From Catalimonadaceae bacterium JC749 (GTDB taxonomy: Bacteria > Bacteroidota > Bacteroidia > Cytophagales > Cyclobacteriaceae), in assembly GCA_021730635.1 (NCBI GenBank), contig JAJNNC010000003.1, positions 372,001 to 436,000 on the forward strand: a stretch of 64,000 nt of DNA, given 5' to 3'. The notes under the pieces are model-generated. The model was not told the DNA's origin and did no database searches. It saw only the letters and a list, made by a program, of their open reading frames with translations. Positions 53,864-63,356 of this stretch are shown in pieces. Made by a program: the position numbers and the translations under genes. Every line of letters begins with the position of its first letter. Positions within the stretch are counted from its first letter, which is position 1.

Positions 53864-55033
53864 TCAGGGCTTTACCTGCTCAAAAAAGAAGACGCCTTTT
53901 TTGTTGGAAGCTATGATATCTGGCAGACCATCGCCGGAAATGTCCTCTACCTTTACCTGCAAACCCACACCGGAATTATCGTCAATCTGGTGTGGTATCC
54001 ACTGCGGCTGATGGTTTTCACCCAACTGATATTCAAACCAATAAAGTACAGAAGGTTCACGGGCACCCGGGTCGTTACCATTGTGGGCAAAATAACGCTT
54101 GCCTGTGACCAGATCAGGCTTCCCGTCGCCATTGATATCGGCAAAAGCCAGGCCGTGGGTTTGAGAAAATTCATCAAAGATCAGGTGCGTTTTCCAGCCT
54201 GAGGCCTCCTGTTCGTACCACCATATTCCATAGTTGTGGGCGGAAGAAGAAACCACATCGGCATCTCCATCCTGGTCAAAATCATAGGTATACATCTGGG
54301 CACAGGGTTCCCCTAGTTCCGCTTCATGGAACGTCCATGGAGAAGACTGCCGATCGGCAGGGGCTTCCCACCAACCCTCCCGTACCAGAATATCAAGCCT
54401 GCTATCTCCATTGATGTCTCCTACGCCCAGCCCATGAGAATATTTTTCCGTTCCGGGAGCACCCGGCTGGCTGACAGGAACAGCTTTCCACTGTCCTTCT
54501 CCCTTATTGTGAAACCAGACGATCTTTCCCTTATCCGCATCAGAAAATAAAAGATCCGGGCGATCATCCCCGTCTATTTCTATCAGCGCCGGCGACTCAT
54601 TGCATACACTGGTATGGATCCGGTGAGAGGTCCAATAGCCTTCGGCTTTTTGAGGATTTTCATACCAGTAAATGCCTTCTCCCGGCGTATCTATACGGAT
54701 AAAATCTATCCATCCATCGCCATTCACGTCGGTGGTAAAATTCAGAAAAGAGTTGCTATAGCCATCAGAAGGAGAAAACTGCTGTGGCGTATCCAGTGCA
54801 TGCGTCGTCCAGTCCGGTGCTTCAAACCAGTAAGCCCCTGCCAGGATGTCTTGCTTGCCATCGTTGTTCACATCTCCTACGGCTACCCCTTCTGAAATAA
54901 AATCAGAAGTCAGCACATGTTTTTTAAAAGTGGGGATATGAGCCTCAGGGGTATTATTTTGATCATTGGATGCCTGAGAGCATTGGATGAGTATCAGGCT
55001 CAAAAAAATGAATCGCATAGAGTGGTGCTTCAT
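53864..55033 (-). CDS. FG-GAP/VCBS repeat exported protein
   Basis: A protein of about 389 residues with a hydrophobic signal (FIFLSLILIQC, possibly a lipoprotein) and about seven FG-GAP/VCBS-type calcium-binding repeats (GDVNNDGKQDILAG, DVNGDGWIDFIR, EIDGDDRPDLLFS, DINGDSRLDILV, DFDQDGDADVVSS, DINGDGKPDLVTG, DISGDGLPDIIAS), forming a seven-bladed beta-propeller like that of integrin alpha chains. It is probably on the cell surface and binds polymers or mediates adhesion. The start at 55033 is chosen because the frame before it lacks a signal. Confidence 0.88.
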   Translation of the reverse strand: MKHHSMRFIFLSLILIQCSQASNDQNNTPEAHIPTFKKHVLTSDFISEGVAVGDVNNDGKQDILAGAYWFEAPDWTTHALDTPQQFSPSDGYSNSFLNFTTDVNGDGWIDFIRIDTPGEGIYWYENPQKAEGYWTSHRIHTSVCNESPALIEIDGDDRPDLLFSDADKGKIVWFHNKGEGQWKAVPVSQPGAPGTEKYSHGLGVGDINGDSRLDILVREGWWEAPADRQSSPWTFHEAELGEPCAQMYTYDFDQDGDADVVSSSAHNYGIWWYEQEASGWKTHLIFDEFSQTHGLAFADINGDGKPDLVTGKRYFAHNGNDPGAREPSVLYWFEYQLGENHQPQWIPHQIDDNSGVGLQVKVEDISGDGLPDIIASNKKGVFFFEQVKP

Positions 55034-55163
55034 GATGAAGAAAGATACAGTTTTTATTTCTGTTGGTGAACAGGCTATCGCTTTATTCATCAAATCATAT
55101 TACTTTCTCTTGCTGGCAATAGGCTTTACTAACCTCTGATTTACACCTGCAACGGGAAAGCGG

Positions 55164-55994
55164 TTATTCCTCAGGGATGATGGCAATCATACGCAAAGGG
55201 GCGCCACTTCCGCCCCGGATTTTCATAGGCAGTGCTACCACGATGAATCCCTGAGCTGGCAGCTGATCCAGATGGGCTACATTTTCAAAAGCAGGAATAT
55301 TTTCTTTGAAGAGTGTCTGATGTGTCTCGAATAGCGTTGACTGCCCGTAGTCAATACTTGGCGTGTCAAGTCCTACGGCTTTAACAGCACGATTCTCGAT
55401 GAGCCACCGGGCTGCTTCAGGGTGCAGGCCTGGAAAATGCAGCTTGGCCACAGCCTCAGCACCCCGTTCGTCCGTACCCATATATTGAAGCCGGTCGGGC
55501 CAGTATTGGCCATAACCCGTGCGCAGCAGTACAATGGTGCTATCCGGAATCTCTCCATGCTCTGCTTCCCACTGCTGGAGATCTGCTACTGATACCTGGT
55601 AATCAGCATTCTGGGCTGCCTTCTCACGCACATCAACTACTACACCCGAACCGATCAGGTTTTGCAGGGGGATGGCATCGACGGCCTGTCGACCTTCCGC
55701 AAAATGAATGGGTGCATCCAGGTGCGTACCCCCATGTTCTGCGGCGCGAAATCCATTGGCTGTATAGTAATAGCCTTTATCAGTATACCCTTCACTACCT
55801 TTTTCTAACACAAAACCTTCTTCGGTAGGCCAGTAGACGGTACTATCATCGAAAGCATAAGTCAGGTCGATCAGTGTACCGGAGAGCCAGGACATAGCCA
55901 GGTCGTGTGCAGTGGTGGCAGAGGTATTCTGCGCCTGCGTGAGGCTAATGATGCCAAACAGGGTAAAGAAAAATATTATGCATTTTTTTTTCAT
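55164..55994 (-). CDS. Exported cyclase/formamidase family protein
   Basis: A Zn-dependent cyclase-family hydrolase of about 276 residues with a signal peptide (SLTQAQ). The metal motif is HGGTHLDAPIHFAEG (HxGTHxDxPxHF), as in kynurenine formamidase and isatin hydrolase; AVGLDTPSIDYGQ and PLRMIAIIPEE fit the family end. The substrate is unknown; the export signal makes a role in tryptophan breakdown less likely than in external amide or ester hydrolysis. The start at 55994 is taken for the signal peptide. Confidence 0.87.
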   Translation of the reverse strand: MKKKCIIFFFTLFGIISLTQAQNTSATTAHDLAMSWLSGTLIDLTYAFDDSTVYWPTEEGFVLEKGSEGYTDKGYYYTANGFRAAEHGGTHLDAPIHFAEGRQAVDAIPLQNLIGSGVVVDVREKAAQNADYQVSVADLQQWEAEHGEIPDSTIVLLRTGYGQYWPDRLQYMGTDERGAEAVAKLHFPGLHPEAARWLIENRAVKAVGLDTPSIDYGQSTLFETHQTLFKENIPAFENVAHLDQLPAQGFIVVALPMKIRGGSGAPLRMIAIIPEE

Positions 55995-56174
55995 GACTTT
56001 TCTATGGAGCGGAAAGCAAACCAAACCGTAAGGATAAAACTATAGGCTTCCTATGTTGTAGCGGAATGCGCTTACCAGGAAAACGCTTCGCCCTGCTTGC
56101 CCAAGCTGTCACACTCAGTTAATTTCTGTATAAAATGCTTCTCAAGCAAACAAAACAGCTTCCTTATATGCGAC

Positions 56175-56675
56175 TTACGAAGCAGTCCCTGATGCAGGCC
56201 GTCCGGCACTTACCCATAAAGCACTGGGTAGCCCCACACCCAATACATGTATAAGCAACCCATTGACAATTACAGGTAACGATGCTCCCCCTGTCACTGC
56301 TGCTGATAAGGGTACCACTACGAAGTTCATTACAGCATACACGAGTAGACCATAGACAGGGCCATATACGAGTGGGTGACGACGGAGCGCCGGCAAACGC
56401 CGACTGGCCAGATAATAGACAGCTACGATCCCAAAGGCAATAAAAAAGTGAAGCAACAAACCCAGTGCTGCCATGGGCAATCCGCCACGAAAAGCAGCGC
56501 GTCCGAAGATTCCGGAAGCAATACTATGAAGAATCTGAATCGGGGCAACACCCCGGAATCCAAAGAATATGATAGCATCCAGCAGGTCGGCTACCCCTAC
56601 GGTAAGCGTACCCAGAAACAGCACCTGAGCAGGAGTGAACATCTTCCGGGCTGAAGCCGATGGATCAGTCGTCAT
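56175..56675 (-). CDS. Four-helix membrane protein of unknown function
   Basis: A 166-residue membrane protein with four hydrophobic segments (about 14-34, 66-90, 103-121 and 130-155), rich in Gly and Ala. I do not recognise a family. It looks richer in Ala and Gly than its neighbours, which may hint at transfer, but this was not computed. It is 37 bases downstream of the DUF1080 gene's stop side on the same strand as the cyclase gene. Confidence 0.7.
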   Translation of the reverse strand: MTTDPSASARKMFTPAQVLFLGTLTVGVADLLDAIIFFGFRGVAPIQILHSIASGIFGRAAFRGGLPMAALGLLLHFFIAFGIVAVYYLASRRLPALRRHPLVYGPVYGLLVYAVMNFVVVPLSAAVTGGASLPVIVNGLLIHVLGVGLPSALWVSAGRPASGTAS

Positions 56676-56712
56676 GCGTCAGACAGTAAGAATTTCTCAT
56701 ACAAAGCAGGGG

Positions 56713-57387
56713 CTAAGGCAATTCCCGCAAAGTAATGTTCTTATACCAGACCTCACTGGGGCCTCCACTATGAATTTGTAATCCGATAAGGCCCGTTTGT
56801 GGAATAGTATCCAGGGGCTCCGTATAGGTCACTGTTGGATAACCATTGATGGTTAGGTGTATACGCCTGCCTTCTGCCCGTATTTCATAAGTATTCCAGC
56901 CATTGGGTTTTAAGACCTGTGCCAAAGCAGCAGAATCAGGACAGGCCAGCGTGGTATTCCGACGGGATTCATCATACAAACACCCCCAGTAGTGTTGCCC
57001 CATGTCTGCCTGATAACCCACCATTTCATAATGAGCAGGAATGCGCTCTGAACGAAACTGAATACCAGCGTTCGCATTGTCGCCCAACAACCTGAACTCC
57101 AATGTCAACAGGAAGTTGTCGTAAGGTTGTTCAGTAGTCAGAAAGGCATTATGCGGCACTGCTTTCATCAGGCTGCCTCCCACCAGGGCTCCGTCTTCAA
57201 TACGAAAGAAATTAACGGTATCCCCCTGCCATCCCTGAAAGGTGGCACCGTCGAATAATCTTTTTTCTTCCGGCCTGGTATGAAATGCTTCTGTGTTCCT
57301 TTCCTGGTTTTTCTCTGCCGAATGGGTACAGGCCAACAGACCTGTCAGCAACCCGGCCAAGAGACACACCAAAAAATGATTACCCAT
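56713..57387 (-). CDS. DUF1080 (3-keto-disaccharide hydrolase-like) lipoprotein
   Basis: A lipoprotein of about 224 residues: signal with lipobox LLACTHS. The body is the DUF1080 concanavalin-like fold (LFDGATFQGWQGD, NFLLTLEFRLLGDNANAGIQFRSERIP, WNTYEIRAEGRRIHLTINGYPTVTYTEP, GLIGLQIHSGGPSEVWYKNI), whose members include 3-keto-disaccharide hydrolases acting on sugars or sugar-like compounds. The start at 57387 overlaps the upstream symporter gene by eight bases, so they are co-transcribed; together they probably serve uptake and breakdown of one carbohydrate. Confidence 0.88.
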   Translation of the reverse strand: MGNHFLVCLLAGLLTGLLACTHSAEKNQERNTEAFHTRPEEKRLFDGATFQGWQGDTVNFFRIEDGALVGGSLMKAVPHNAFLTTEQPYDNFLLTLEFRLLGDNANAGIQFRSERIPAHYEMVGYQADMGQHYWGCLYDESRRNTTLACPDSAALAQVLKPNGWNTYEIRAEGRRIHLTINGYPTVTYTEPLDTIPQTGLIGLQIHSGGPSEVWYKNITLRELP

Positions 57388-58996
57388 TAAACGAGACCAT
57401 AATATAAATGACAATGGCGATTACGCCCAGGGAAGCCAGAATATCCCACATGTTATAACTTGCTCTGTTTTCTGCTTTCTGCTCCGGAGTGATAGTCCCA
57501 AAGGTAAGGCCCTGCAGTTTTTCTTCCGAGGGTTTGGGATTCATCAGGCTGACCACCACAGCTACAGTAACGGAGATGAGGAAAAGCCAGGCGGCAAATT
57601 TCAGGAAGTTCATACTGCCGATGATAAAAAGAAAGCCATCCGGATCCAGCGAACCTTTGTTCAGTTCCAATATCAACCGGATAGCGGCCAGAATCAGTCC
57701 GGTCACCAGGGTAGCCATCGCCCCTTTGGCATTGATACGTTTGGAAAATACCCCTAACAGAAATACCGCTGTGATGGGTGGCGCAATGTAGGATTGAACA
57801 GATTGCAGATATTCATAGAGCACTCCGGAAATATTCGCCATCACCGGTATCCAGATAATCCCCAGAATTACCATGATGACTGTGGCTAGTTTTCCGGTAC
57901 GCAGTAGGTGCTTTTCTGAGGCATTAGGCCTGAGTTTCTTGTAAATATCTACGGTAAACAGGGTAGAACAGGAGTTGAACACAGAAGCCAGCGAACTCAT
58001 GAGCGCAGCGAGCAAACCAGCCGCTACCAACCCCCGCAGACCATCTGGCAACAGGTTACTCATCAGCACCGGAAAAGCCTGATCGGCTGACTCCCACTGC
58101 AATTGCCCTTTCTCTTTTAAAGCCAGCGCAATCACACCGGGAATAAGAAATAAGAAGACCGGTAATAATTTAAGAAAGCCGCCAAAGATAGTACCTCTTC
58201 TTCCCTCTTTGATATTTCTGGCCGTCAGTACCCGCTGTACAATGTATTGGTCGGTACACCAATACCAGATCCCTACAATTGTGCTGGTGATCACCAGGCT
58301 GGGCCAGGGAAATTCAGGGTCAGTCGCCGGACGCCACATATCAAAATAATCATCTCCCAACGTAGCCTTCAGCTCTCCCCAGCCTCCTACGGCATTCAAA
58401 CCCATAAAAGTCAGGGTGGCCGCTCCCAAAATAAGGATAACAGTCTGCAAGGCTTCGGTATACACTACAGCCCGCATTCCTCCCAATATGGTATACAGAC
58501 CGGTTAATATGACGGTAGCTAGCGCTCCTGTCAGAAAATCAATATTCAAAAGAGAAGATATTACCACACCTCCGGCATAAATAGTCACGGAAATCTTCGT
58601 CATGATGTATGCCACCAGCGAGAAGATAGAAAGAAACCAGCGGGCATCAGAATTGAAACGTTTTTCCAGAAATTCCGGCATGGTAAAGACCCCGCTTCTG
58701 GCATAAAAGGGCAAAAATACCCAGCCCAGCATCAACACGACCCAGGCATGTAGTTCGTAAATGAGCAGTGGCAACTTGTTGGAGGCTCCCGTACCGGCTA
58801 ATCCAACGACATGTTCAGAGCCGATATTGGAAGCAAAGATAGAAGCCCCTACCACAAACCAACCCACATCCCGGCCTGCCAAAAAATAATCCTCCGTATC
58901 TTTTTGTTTCTGCAGGATAACCCAAAGCGCAATACCAAGCAGCACCAGAAAGTATATCCCTATTACGATCCAGTCTAAGGTTTCTAATCCTTTCAT
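57380..58996 (-). CDS. Sodium:solute symporter (SLC5 family)
   Basis: A 538-residue transporter with about 13-14 transmembrane helices in the SSSF fold. The early segment EHVVGLAGTGASNKLPLLIYELHAW and the substrate-side WYWCTDQYIVQRVLTARN match sugar-type SLC5 members (SGLT-like), so sodium-driven import of a sugar or related solute is likely. It heads a two-gene unit with the DUF1080 gene. Confidence 0.93.
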   Translation of the reverse strand: MKGLETLDWIVIGIYFLVLLGIALWVILQKQKDTEDYFLAGRDVGWFVVGASIFASNIGSEHVVGLAGTGASNKLPLLIYELHAWVVLMLGWVFLPFYARSGVFTMPEFLEKRFNSDARWFLSIFSLVAYIMTKISVTIYAGGVVISSLLNIDFLTGALATVILTGLYTILGGMRAVVYTEALQTVILILGAATLTFMGLNAVGGWGELKATLGDDYFDMWRPATDPEFPWPSLVITSTIVGIWYWCTDQYIVQRVLTARNIKEGRRGTIFGGFLKLLPVFLFLIPGVIALALKEKGQLQWESADQAFPVLMSNLLPDGLRGLVAAGLLAALMSSLASVFNSCSTLFTVDIYKKLRPNASEKHLLRTGKLATVIMVILGIIWIPVMANISGVLYEYLQSVQSYIAPPITAVFLLGVFSKRINAKGAMATLVTGLILAAIRLILELNKGSLDPDGFLFIIGSMNFLKFAAWLFLISVTVAVVVSLMNPKPSEEKLQGLTFGTITPEQKAENRASYNMWDILASLGVIAIVIYIMVSFNG

Positions 58997-59296
58997 GTAA
59001 AGAGTAGTTTTGTTGTGTGTTTAGTGAAAGTCGAAAATCTATCGCTATTAGCAAGTGTGGGCATAAAGGTAAAAAGATTATAGCATCAATTTGCCATGTG
59101 CCAACTGTACAATTTCTGAAAATTGAAAATCAACACTTTTTTAACATAGCCCTTAGTTAAGTGTAAAAATAACACTTTTGCGCTATTGTACAAGCGTCTA
59201 CGCTGACTGGCAAAAAATTCTCAGCCACTTGTCTGAGGGCTCCCTATCTGGCAACCCTCAGGCCAGGCAGCAAAACACCAGGGAACATGCCTTTGC
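58997..59296. other. Intergenic region between symporter and exporter permease
   Basis: Three hundred bases with no gene. It includes a TTG-N19-TATAATCT sequence (minus strand, upstream of the symporter; a weak promoter match) and a CTGAGGG/CCCTCAG hairpin (59233-59261). ACACTT occurs twice and its reverse complement once near 59131-59179. Confidence 0.45.
59233..59261 (-). terminator. Possible terminator of the exporter operon
   Basis: CTGAGGG and CCCTCAG form a perfect seven-pair stem with a 15-base loop, 36 bases after the last permease stop on the minus strand. The following T-run (TTTTTT) begins about 14 bases later, so this is uncertain. Confidence 0.3.
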
Positions 59297-60418
59297 TTAT
59301 TGAGCTGTCTTGCGGTAATTCCAGACGGCCAAGGTATTACTGGCAATGGCAAAGACCGTTACCGCACCTATCAGGTGCGCCACTTCTGGCAACCCACTGC
59401 CCCTGAGCATCACCATCCGCATAAATTCTACCGCATAAGCAATAGGGTTGATCCGGGTGATCCATTGTGCCCAGTAAGGCATATTCTCAATGGGAGTGAA
59501 AAGGCCGCTCATCAGCATAAAAATGATAATGAGAAAAAAGGAAACAAACATAGCCTGCTGCTGGGTATGGGAAATAGTAGAAATAAACATACCCAGCCCC
59601 AGCACAGCGATCATGTACAGGTTGATAAACAACATCATCAACCAGAAGCTGCCTACAAAAGGTACTTCAAACCAGAAAAGAGCCACCGACAGGCCAATAA
59701 AAATGTCTATCAGCGCTATGATCCAGAAAGGAATGAGCTTCCCCAGAATAAAATGATGCTTTTTCATCGTGGTCACATTGAGTTGCTCGATCGTTCCTAT
59801 TTCTTTCTCCCGAACAATGTTGAGGCCGGTGAGAAACACCCCAATCATAGTGACCAGCGTGACCAGAATACCAGGTACGATATTGAATTTGTAGTCTAAC
59901 AGCGGATTGAACCAGTTACGGTATTCCACATTGACCACAGCCAACGGACTTCCGGCTGGGCTTGGTATGGATTCCATCCGTAGCTGCTGGTTGAAATCAT
60001 TGATGATCGCATTCAGGTAAGCATTGGCCAGTCCGGCCTGGGTTCCATTGATGGCGTTGATCAGCAACTGCAACGCTGTCTGATTGTCTTTGCGCAAATG
60101 TTTTTCAAAATTAGGAGGAATCCGCAGGACCAGATCCGCTTCATCTTTTTCCATGACCCGATACCCTGAGGATACATCCAGCGAGGCGCTGCTGAGATCA
60201 AAATAGGTTGAGCCCTGTATTTTGTTAATCAGTTGGTAGGAGACCGGTGAGAAATCCTGATTGATCACATGTATCTTCAAATGCTTTATTTCAAAGTTGG
60301 CAGCATAGGAAAGCAATATCAGCTGCACAAAAGGCATGATAAACAAGATGGGCAGCAGAAATCTGTTTCTAAAAATCTGCAGAAATTCTTTCTGTACCAG
60401 GTATAATACGGTTTTCAT
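59297..60418 (-). CDS. ABC-2 type exporter permease, second
   Basis: A 373-residue ABC-2 permease: one N-terminal helix (about 20-40), a periplasmic domain to about 175, then five helices. It is paralogous to the adjacent permease, with the shared pattern VIPGILVTLVTMIGVFLTGLNIVREKEIGTIEQLNVT and a PIENMPYWAQW segment near the end. The two permeases probably form a heterodimer. In E. coli YbhR and YbhS fill this role in a multidrug or lipid exporter. Confidence 0.93.
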   Translation of the reverse strand: MKTVLYLVQKEFLQIFRNRFLLPILFIMPFVQLILLSYAANFEIKHLKIHVINQDFSPVSYQLINKIQGSTYFDLSSASLDVSSGYRVMEKDEADLVLRIPPNFEKHLRKDNQTALQLLINAINGTQAGLANAYLNAIINDFNQQLRMESIPSPAGSPLAVVNVEYRNWFNPLLDYKFNIVPGILVTLVTMIGVFLTGLNIVREKEIGTIEQLNVTTMKKHHFILGKLIPFWIIALIDIFIGLSVALFWFEVPFVGSFWLMMLFINLYMIAVLGLGMFISTISHTQQQAMFVSFFLIIIFMLMSGLFTPIENMPYWAQWITRINPIAYAVEFMRMVMLRGSGLPEVAHLIGAVTVFAIASNTLAVWNYRKTAQ

Positions 60419-60454
60419 ATCGCTAATACATTTTCTTTTTTTCTATCGGCCCTT

Positions 60455-61561
60455 TTACTCCAGCCTTATCTTGAATTTTGCCACACTAGCCAGAATCAGC
60501 AGTACGGTAGTACCTGCCAGAATCAATGTTTCCTGCCAGATGGTGGCCATACCAGCTCCCTTTAACATAATATCTTTGCTGATGATGATAAACCACTTGG
60601 AAGGAATGATATTGCTGATCCATTGGAGTACGGTCGGCATACTTTCTATCGGGAAGATAAAGCCCGACAACAGCACACTGGGCATCATCAGCCCCAGCAT
60701 GGAAGCCAGTAAAGCCGTCTGTTGCGTATCTGTCACCGTAGAAATCAGAATACCCAGGGAGAGGGAAGTACTGATAAACAACAGGCATTCTAGCAGCAAG
60801 AGGCCCAGATTACCGGTCAGCGGCATATCAAAAATAGCATAGCCGATGTACAGTACCGTGAGGGCATTAATCAGCGCAATAGAAACGTAGGGAATGGCTT
60901 TCCCCAGAATAATGGCAATCGGATGCAGAGGCGATACGAGCAGGATTTCCATGTTGCCAAATTCTTTCTCCCTGGCAATGGTGACGGAGGTCATCATAGC
61001 AGAGACCAACAGCAAAATCACGGTGATCACACCTGGCACAAAATAATAGGCTCCTTCCAAACGTGGGTTATACAGCATCCGGGTTTCTGTCTGTATCTGT
61101 AAAGGCATAACCCCGGTGACCTGCCGCGTCTGCTGATAATCCCGGAGGATAGCACTGATGTAGTTGGTCAGGGTGCTGGCCGTATTGGGTTCCGTAGCAT
61201 CAGCGATGACCTGCACTGTCGCCATGTTATGTTTCTCCAGGTGCTGATAAAAGTTTTCTTCAAATACAATGGCCAGCTTGGTATCACCCTCTTGAAAGGC
61301 TTGTTCCAGGGCACGCTCCGACGTTAATACTCGTTTCAACTTAAAATAGCCGGAGGAAAGGATTTTATTTTTGATCTCACGTGTGGCCGGATCGTTCGAC
61401 TTATCCAATATTACAATCTTTGCATCCTGTATCTCTGTTGTAATGGCGAATCCAAACAAAATAACCAGTACGATAGGCATACAAAACAATAGCAACAATG
61501 TTCGCTTATCGCGAAAGATGTGGTGTATTTCTTTGTTGACAAAAGCCAGAAATTTTTTCAT
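60455..61561 (-). CDS. ABC-2 type exporter permease, first
   Basis: A 368-residue ABC-2 permease with the same layout: TM1 at about 22-42 (LLLLFCMPIVLVILFGFAIT), periplasmic domain, then the core VPGVITVILLLVSAMMTSVTIAREKEFGNMEILLVSPLHP and PIESMPTVLQW. The gene is preceded by a run of TTGAAGG-type repeats that includes its translation-initiation region. Downstream by 36 bases is the second permease. Confidence 0.93.
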   Translation of the reverse strand: MKKFLAFVNKEIHHIFRDKRTLLLLFCMPIVLVILFGFAITTEIQDAKIVILDKSNDPATREIKNKILSSGYFKLKRVLTSERALEQAFQEGDTKLAIVFEENFYQHLEKHNMATVQVIADATEPNTASTLTNYISAILRDYQQTRQVTGVMPLQIQTETRMLYNPRLEGAYYFVPGVITVILLLVSAMMTSVTIAREKEFGNMEILLVSPLHPIAIILGKAIPYVSIALINALTVLYIGYAIFDMPLTGNLGLLLLECLLFISTSLSLGILISTVTDTQQTALLASMLGLMMPSVLLSGFIFPIESMPTVLQWISNIIPSKWFIIISKDIMLKGAGMATIWQETLILAGTTVLLILASVAKFKIRLE

Positions 61562-61566
61562 AACCG

Positions 61567-61630
61567 TTGAATGATTGAAAAATTGAAGGTATGAAGGATT
61601 GAAGGTATGAAGGGTTGAAGGGTTGAAGGA
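61567..61630. repeat. Degenerate TTGAAGG tandem repeat
   Basis: About eight copies of TTGAAGG-like units (TTGAATGA, TTGAAAAA, TTGAAGGT, ATGAAGGA, TTGAAGGT, ATGAAGGG, TTGAAGGG, TTGAAGGA) with a period of seven to nine bases, immediately upstream of the first permease ATG on the minus strand. Confidence 0.7.
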
Positions 61631-61670
61631 CTTATGTTACTTTTATTTTACACAAAACCATAAACGCTAC

Positions 61671-61712
61671 AACTCAGAACTCAGAACTTAAAACTCTCAA
61701 CTCAAAACTATT
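61671..61712. repeat. AACTCAG heptad tandem repeat
   Basis: Six in-register heptads: AACTCAG, AACTCAG, AACTTAA, AACTCTC, AACTCAA, AACTATT. The array ends directly at the stop codon of the ATPase gene. Confidence 0.7.
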
Positions 61713-62437
61713 CACCTCGTCAGCTTCAGAAACACCTCGTCCATACTACTGACCTGATACTGTTCTTTCAGCTTACCCGGCGTGTCTAATGCCTGAATCC
61801 TTCCTGATACCATAATGGATACCCGTTTGCAATATTCCGCTTCTTCCATATAATGTGTGGTGATAAAGATAGTCGTACCCTGATGGGCCGCTTCATAGAT
61901 CATATGCCAGAACTGCCGACGTGTCACCGGATCTACCCCGCTGGTAGGCTCGTCCAGAAAGACAATGGCCGGCTCATGAAAAGAAGCCACGGAAAAGGCC
62001 AGCTTCTGCTTCCATCCCAACGGTAAAGCACTCACCAGTTGATCTTTTTCTTCCCACAGCCCCAGCTTTTTCAGTACCGCTTCCGCTTTCGGTTTGATCT
62101 CTCTGCGGGGCAGTCCATAGATACCACCGTAGAAACGCAGGTTCTCATACGGACTTAAATCTTCATACAAGCTAAAGCGTTGGCTCATATAACCGATATT
62201 TCTACGGAGTTGCCCTGTCTGCCGGAAAATATCAAAACCACCCACTGAAGCTTTTCCTCCTGAGGGCTGAAGTAACCCACACAACATTTTGATGGCAGTC
62301 GTTTTTCCGGCACCATTGGCTCCCAGAAATCCGAAGATCTCTCCTTTTTCGACCGAAAAGGATATATGGTCTACTGCTGTAAAAGCACCAAACTTCCGGG
62401 TCAGGCCTTCTGCCCTGATGGCCACTTCATGGTTCAT
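61712..62437 (-). CDS. ABC exporter ATPase, second
   Basis: A 241-residue ATP-binding subunit: Walker A GANGAGKTT, an ABC signature of variant form (ALPLGWKQKLAFSV), Walker B IVFLDEPTSGVDP and the His loop TTHYM. Short form typical of the DrrA/YbhF half. It overlaps the preceding ATPase gene by 11 bases, so the two ATPases are made in step and probably pair, equivalent to the two halves of the single fused YbhF protein of E. coli. Confidence 0.95.
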   Translation of the reverse strand: MNHEVAIRAEGLTRKFGAFTAVDHISFSVEKGEIFGFLGANGAGKTTAIKMLCGLLQPSGGKASVGGFDIFRQTGQLRRNIGYMSQRFSLYEDLSPYENLRFYGGIYGLPRREIKPKAEAVLKKLGLWEEKDQLVSALPLGWKQKLAFSVASFHEPAIVFLDEPTSGVDPVTRRQFWHMIYEAAHQGTTIFITTHYMEEAEYCKRVSIMVSGRIQALDTPGKLKEQYQVSSMDEVFLKLTR

Positions 62438-63344
62438 CTTCCCTGCTCATTAGTTCCATAAAACGATCTTCAATACTGGCTTCCAGTGGCTGTATGCGTA
62501 CCTCCCGGTGTCCCTGCTGCGCAAGGTACTGCCGCAAAGCTTCAGATATGCCTTCCTCCTGCCGGTCGGTATAGTGTACACTTTCTCCGAAGGTGAAGGC
62601 AGAAGCGGTACGATCATACCGGTTGAGATCCTGCAACAGTTGGTACATGTCCGTATTGGAATTAACAGACCACAGTGGTTTGGAAAAGCTTTTCCTGATC
62701 CCTTTCGGCGTATCAATGGCCAGTACTTTTCCTTTTTGTAATAAAGCAATCTGCTCACAGCGACTGGCTTCGTCCATAAAGGGTGTGGAAACCAGTATGG
62801 TGATGCCCGCACGCTTCAGATTTTTCAGCATATCCCAGAATTCCTTTCTGGAAACAGGATCTACCCCGGTCGTAGGTTCGTCCAGAAACAGCACTTGTGG
62901 ACTGTGAACAAGCGCACAGCACAAAGCCAGCTTCTGTTTCATCCCTCCTGACAGGGCACCCGCTCTGCGGTCTTTGAAGGGTTCTATCTGCACATAGATA
63001 TCCTTGATGAGATGATAGCTCTCCCGGATGGTAGTCCCAAAAATGGTGGCGAAAAATGATAGGTTTTCTTCTACGGTAAGGTCCTGATATAGCGAAAACC
63101 GCCCCGGCATGTAGCCTACCTGTTTGCGTATTTTTTTGTAATCTTTCCGGATGTCCCATTCTCCTACCCTGGCCTGACCTTCATCAGGGAGCAACAAGGT
63201 GGTAAGAATACGAAACAGCGTGGTTTTCCCGGCCCCATCCGGACCGATCAGGCCAAACAGTTGCCCTTGCACCACGTCAAAGGAAATGTCCTGTAAGGCT
63301 TTCGTACTTTCATAAGATTTGACAATATGCGCTACTTGTATCAT
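62427..63344 (-). CDS. ABC exporter ATPase, first
   Basis: A 305-residue ATP-binding subunit: Walker A GPDGAGKTT, signature LSGGMKQKLALCC, Walker B VLFLDEPTTGVDP, then a C-terminal extension of about 90 residues (to RFMELMSREDEP) as in DrrA-type proteins. It begins 12 bases after the HlyD adaptor gene. The 5' part of the operon lies to the right of the window. Confidence 0.95.
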   Translation of the reverse strand: MIQVAHIVKSYESTKALQDISFDVVQGQLFGLIGPDGAGKTTLFRILTTLLLPDEGQARVGEWDIRKDYKKIRKQVGYMPGRFSLYQDLTVEENLSFFATIFGTTIRESYHLIKDIYVQIEPFKDRRAGALSGGMKQKLALCCALVHSPQVLFLDEPTTGVDPVSRKEFWDMLKNLKRAGITILVSTPFMDEASRCEQIALLQKGKVLAIDTPKGIRKSFSKPLWSVNSNTDMYQLLQDLNRYDRTASAFTFGESVHYTDRQEEGISEALRQYLAQQGHREVRIQPLEASIEDRFMELMSREDEP

Positions 63345-63356
63345 GATTTTGTTAGA

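Noticed and set aside
53858-54202. Plus-strand ORF starting at the stop of the second DUF4097 gene
   Set aside because: It is antisense to conserved FG-GAP repeats and has no family features.
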